Part shown: one piece after another, positions 5,915 through 7,263 of the stretch
Layout: the number at the start of each line of letters is the position of its first letter
How positions within the stretch are numbered: the first letter of the stretch is position 1
NCBI GenBank assembly: GCA_958425285.1
Contig: CATZVV010000089.1
Location: 1-7,263, forward strand
Direction of reading: 5' to 3'
Length of the DNA stretch: 7,263 nt
From: an uncultured Lachnoclostridium sp.
GTDB taxonomy: Bacteria > Bacillota > Clostridia > Lachnospirales > Lachnospiraceae
Translations under genes and position numbers: made by a program
The notes under the pieces: generated by a model
Told to the model about the DNA's origin: nothing
The model's database searches: none
The model's input: only the letters and a program-made list of their open reading frames with translations

Positions 5915-7263
5915 ATGGAACAGAATAAAAATAGAGAAGATATGAATATTGTTATTGTCGGACATGTTGATCATGGCAAGAGTACGATCATGGGAAGACT
6001 TTTGGCAGATACAGATTCTCTTCCAAAGGGAAAACTGGAAGATGTAAAAGAGCGATGCCGCAGAAATTCCAAGCCATTTGAATATGCATTTTTATTGGAC
6101 GCATTGAAAGATGAGCAGTCTCAGGGTATTACAATTGACACGGCAAGATGTTTTTTTAAGACAAAAAAACGGGATTATATTATTTTAGATGCACCAGGTC
6201 ATATTGAGTTTCTGAAAAACATGATTACAGGTGCCTCCAGAGCACAGGCAGCACTTCTTGTTATTGATGCACAAGAAGGGGTGCAGGAAAACTCCAGACG
6301 GCATGGTTATATGCTTTCTATGCTTGGAATTAAACAGATTGCTGTTGTTATTAATAAAATGGATCTGGTTGATTATAGTCAGGATGTTTTTGAAAAAGTA
6401 AAGAAAGAGTATGCTGAATTTTTAAGTCAGATTAAAATGGAAGCAAAAACATTTATTCCTGTTAGCGGATTTATGGGAGAAAATATTGTAAAGGCAAGTG
6501 AAAAAATGCCATGGTACCAGGGAGACTGTATTCTGGAAGCATTGGATGATTTTGAATGTGAAAAAGAAGAAAAGGATCAGATTTTCCGTATGCCGGTCCA
6601 GGGAGTATATAAGTTTACCGGGGACGGAGATGATCGTCGTATTATTGCCGGAACAATTGAAACAGGAAGCATTCAGGTGGGAGATGAGATTCGATTTTTC
6701 CCATCTGGGAAGAAGAGTCATGTCAAATCAATTGAAGGCTTTAACGTAGAACCACGAAATGAAATTTCGGCAGGCTATAGCACCGGTTTTACAATGGAGG
6801 AGCAGATTTATATTAAGCGCGGAGAAGTTATGACAAAGGGTGATGAAAAAGGGTTACAGGTTGCCTCTAGAATCCGTGCAAATGTATTTTGGCTTGGTAA
6901 GAGCGATTTTGTTCCGGGGAAAGAATACTTTTTGAAAGTTGGCTTTCAGAAAGTTCGTTGTGAACTGGAACGCATTGAAGGAATTATCAATTCCTCAAAT
7001 CTGGAACAGAAAAAGAGCGAAGGGGTAGCCAACCATGAAGTGGCAGAAGTAATTATTAAAACCGAAAAGCCGATTGCTTTTGATCTTGTAGAAGATATAG
7101 CAAAAACAAGCCGTTTTGTTATTGTTGATAATTATGAAATTGCAGGAGGCGGAATTATTACGAAAGAATTGGAGGATGATAACAGTTCTATTCGGGCAGA
7201 TGTACTGCTTCGCAATTATAAATGGGAGAGAAGTGATATAGGCAGAGAACGCCGTGCAAAACA
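5915..7263 (+). CDS. cysN: Sulfate adenylyltransferase subunit 1 (CysN GTPase), 3' truncated, probably a CysN-CysC fusion
   Basis: GTPase subunit of ATP sulfurylase; it couples GTP hydrolysis to APS formation by CysD. The reading frame starts at the ATG 1 nt after cysD, with AAAGAGGGG (5896-5904) 10 nt upstream, and stays open to the window edge (449 codons). GTPase motifs: G1 GHVDHGKST (16-24), G2 GITID (71-75), G3 DAPGH (92-96), G4 NKMD (147-150), G5 VSG (183-185). INKMDLVDYS and MPWYQG are CysN-specific signatures. Beta-barrel domains follow (about 224-420), with FPSGKKSHVKSIEGF and, near the end, IAGGGII. G1 and G3 read VDHGKST and DAPGH where E. coli CysN has VDDGKST and DTPGH. The last residues, RNYKWERSDIGRERRAK (433-449), resemble the start of an APS kinase domain (compare IIWHSNKVSYEQR in the neighbouring cysC), so the full gene is probably cysNC-like; that part lies outside the window. 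Confidence 0.93.
   Translation, partial: MEQNKNREDMNIVIVGHVDHGKSTIMGRLLADTDSLPKGKLEDVKERCRRNSKPFEYAFLLDALKDEQSQGITIDTARCFFKTKKRDYIILDAPGHIEFLKNMITGASRAQAALLVIDAQEGVQENSRRHGYMLSMLGIKQIAVVINKMDLVDYSQDVFEKVKKEYAEFLSQIKMEAKTFIPVSGFMGENIVKASEKMPWYQGDCILEALDDFECEKEEKDQIFRMPVQGVYKFTGDGDDRRIIAGTIETGSIQVGDEIRFFPSGKKSHVKSIEGFNVEPRNEISAGYSTGFTMEEQIYIKRGEVMTKGDEKGLQVASRIRANVFWLGKSDFVPGKEYFLKVGFQKVRCELERIEGIINSSNLEQKKSEGVANHEVAEVIIKTEKPIAFDLVEDIAKTSRFVIVDNYEIAGGGIITKELEDDNSSIRADVLLRNYKWERSDIGRERRAK

Noticed and set aside
6422..6749. Frames on both strands inside cysN
   Set aside because: The cysN frame is continuous from 5915 to 7263 with all five G motifs, so these are overlaps by chance.

Overview
The window looks like chromosome from a low-GC, Gram-positive anaerobe of the Clostridia, most like Lachnospiraceae. 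This is inferred from AT-rich third positions, strong AGGAGG-type ribosome binding sites, GTG starts, a lipoprotein-type solute binder and Firmicute-style sulfur genes. No rRNA, tRNA, mobile element or CRISPR array was seen, and no gene appears broken.

Layout, all complete genes on the + strand: (1) 1-144 is a leader, with a weak hint of a divergent gene at the left edge. (2) 145-3218 is a tight three-gene operon for a CUT1-type sugar ABC importer: a solute-binding lipoprotein and two inner-membrane permeases. They are joined by a 3-nt gap and a 1-nt overlap, and no ATPase is present. (3) 3219-3410 holds a strong intrinsic terminator and then an AT-rich leader. (4) 3411-7263 is a sulfur module: a cysteine synthase (cysK-like), a 94-nt spacer rich in dyad symmetry, APS kinase (cysC), and the sulfate adenylyltransferase subunits cysD and cysN. 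cysN runs off the right edge.

The sulfur genes fit together as follows. CysD and CysN activate sulfate to APS, with GTP hydrolysis by CysN helping to drive the reaction. CysC phosphorylates APS to PAPS. The CysK-like enzyme would place reduced sulfur on O-acetylserine. No APS/PAPS reductase, sulfite reductase, sulfate permease, serine acetyltransferase or sulfotransferase is visible, so reduction versus sulfation cannot be decided from this window.

The most interesting points are: the CysD carries a CC plus CxxC cysteine set, placed like the [4Fe-4S] ligands of bacterial APS reductases and absent from E. coli CysD; CysN appears to run into a second, APS-kinase-like domain although a separate cysC lies upstream; CysN has EF-1alpha/EF-Tu-like G1 and G3 motifs; the CysK-like enzyme has changed active-site loops; and the cysK-cysC spacer holds overlapping, mutually exclusive inverted repeats.
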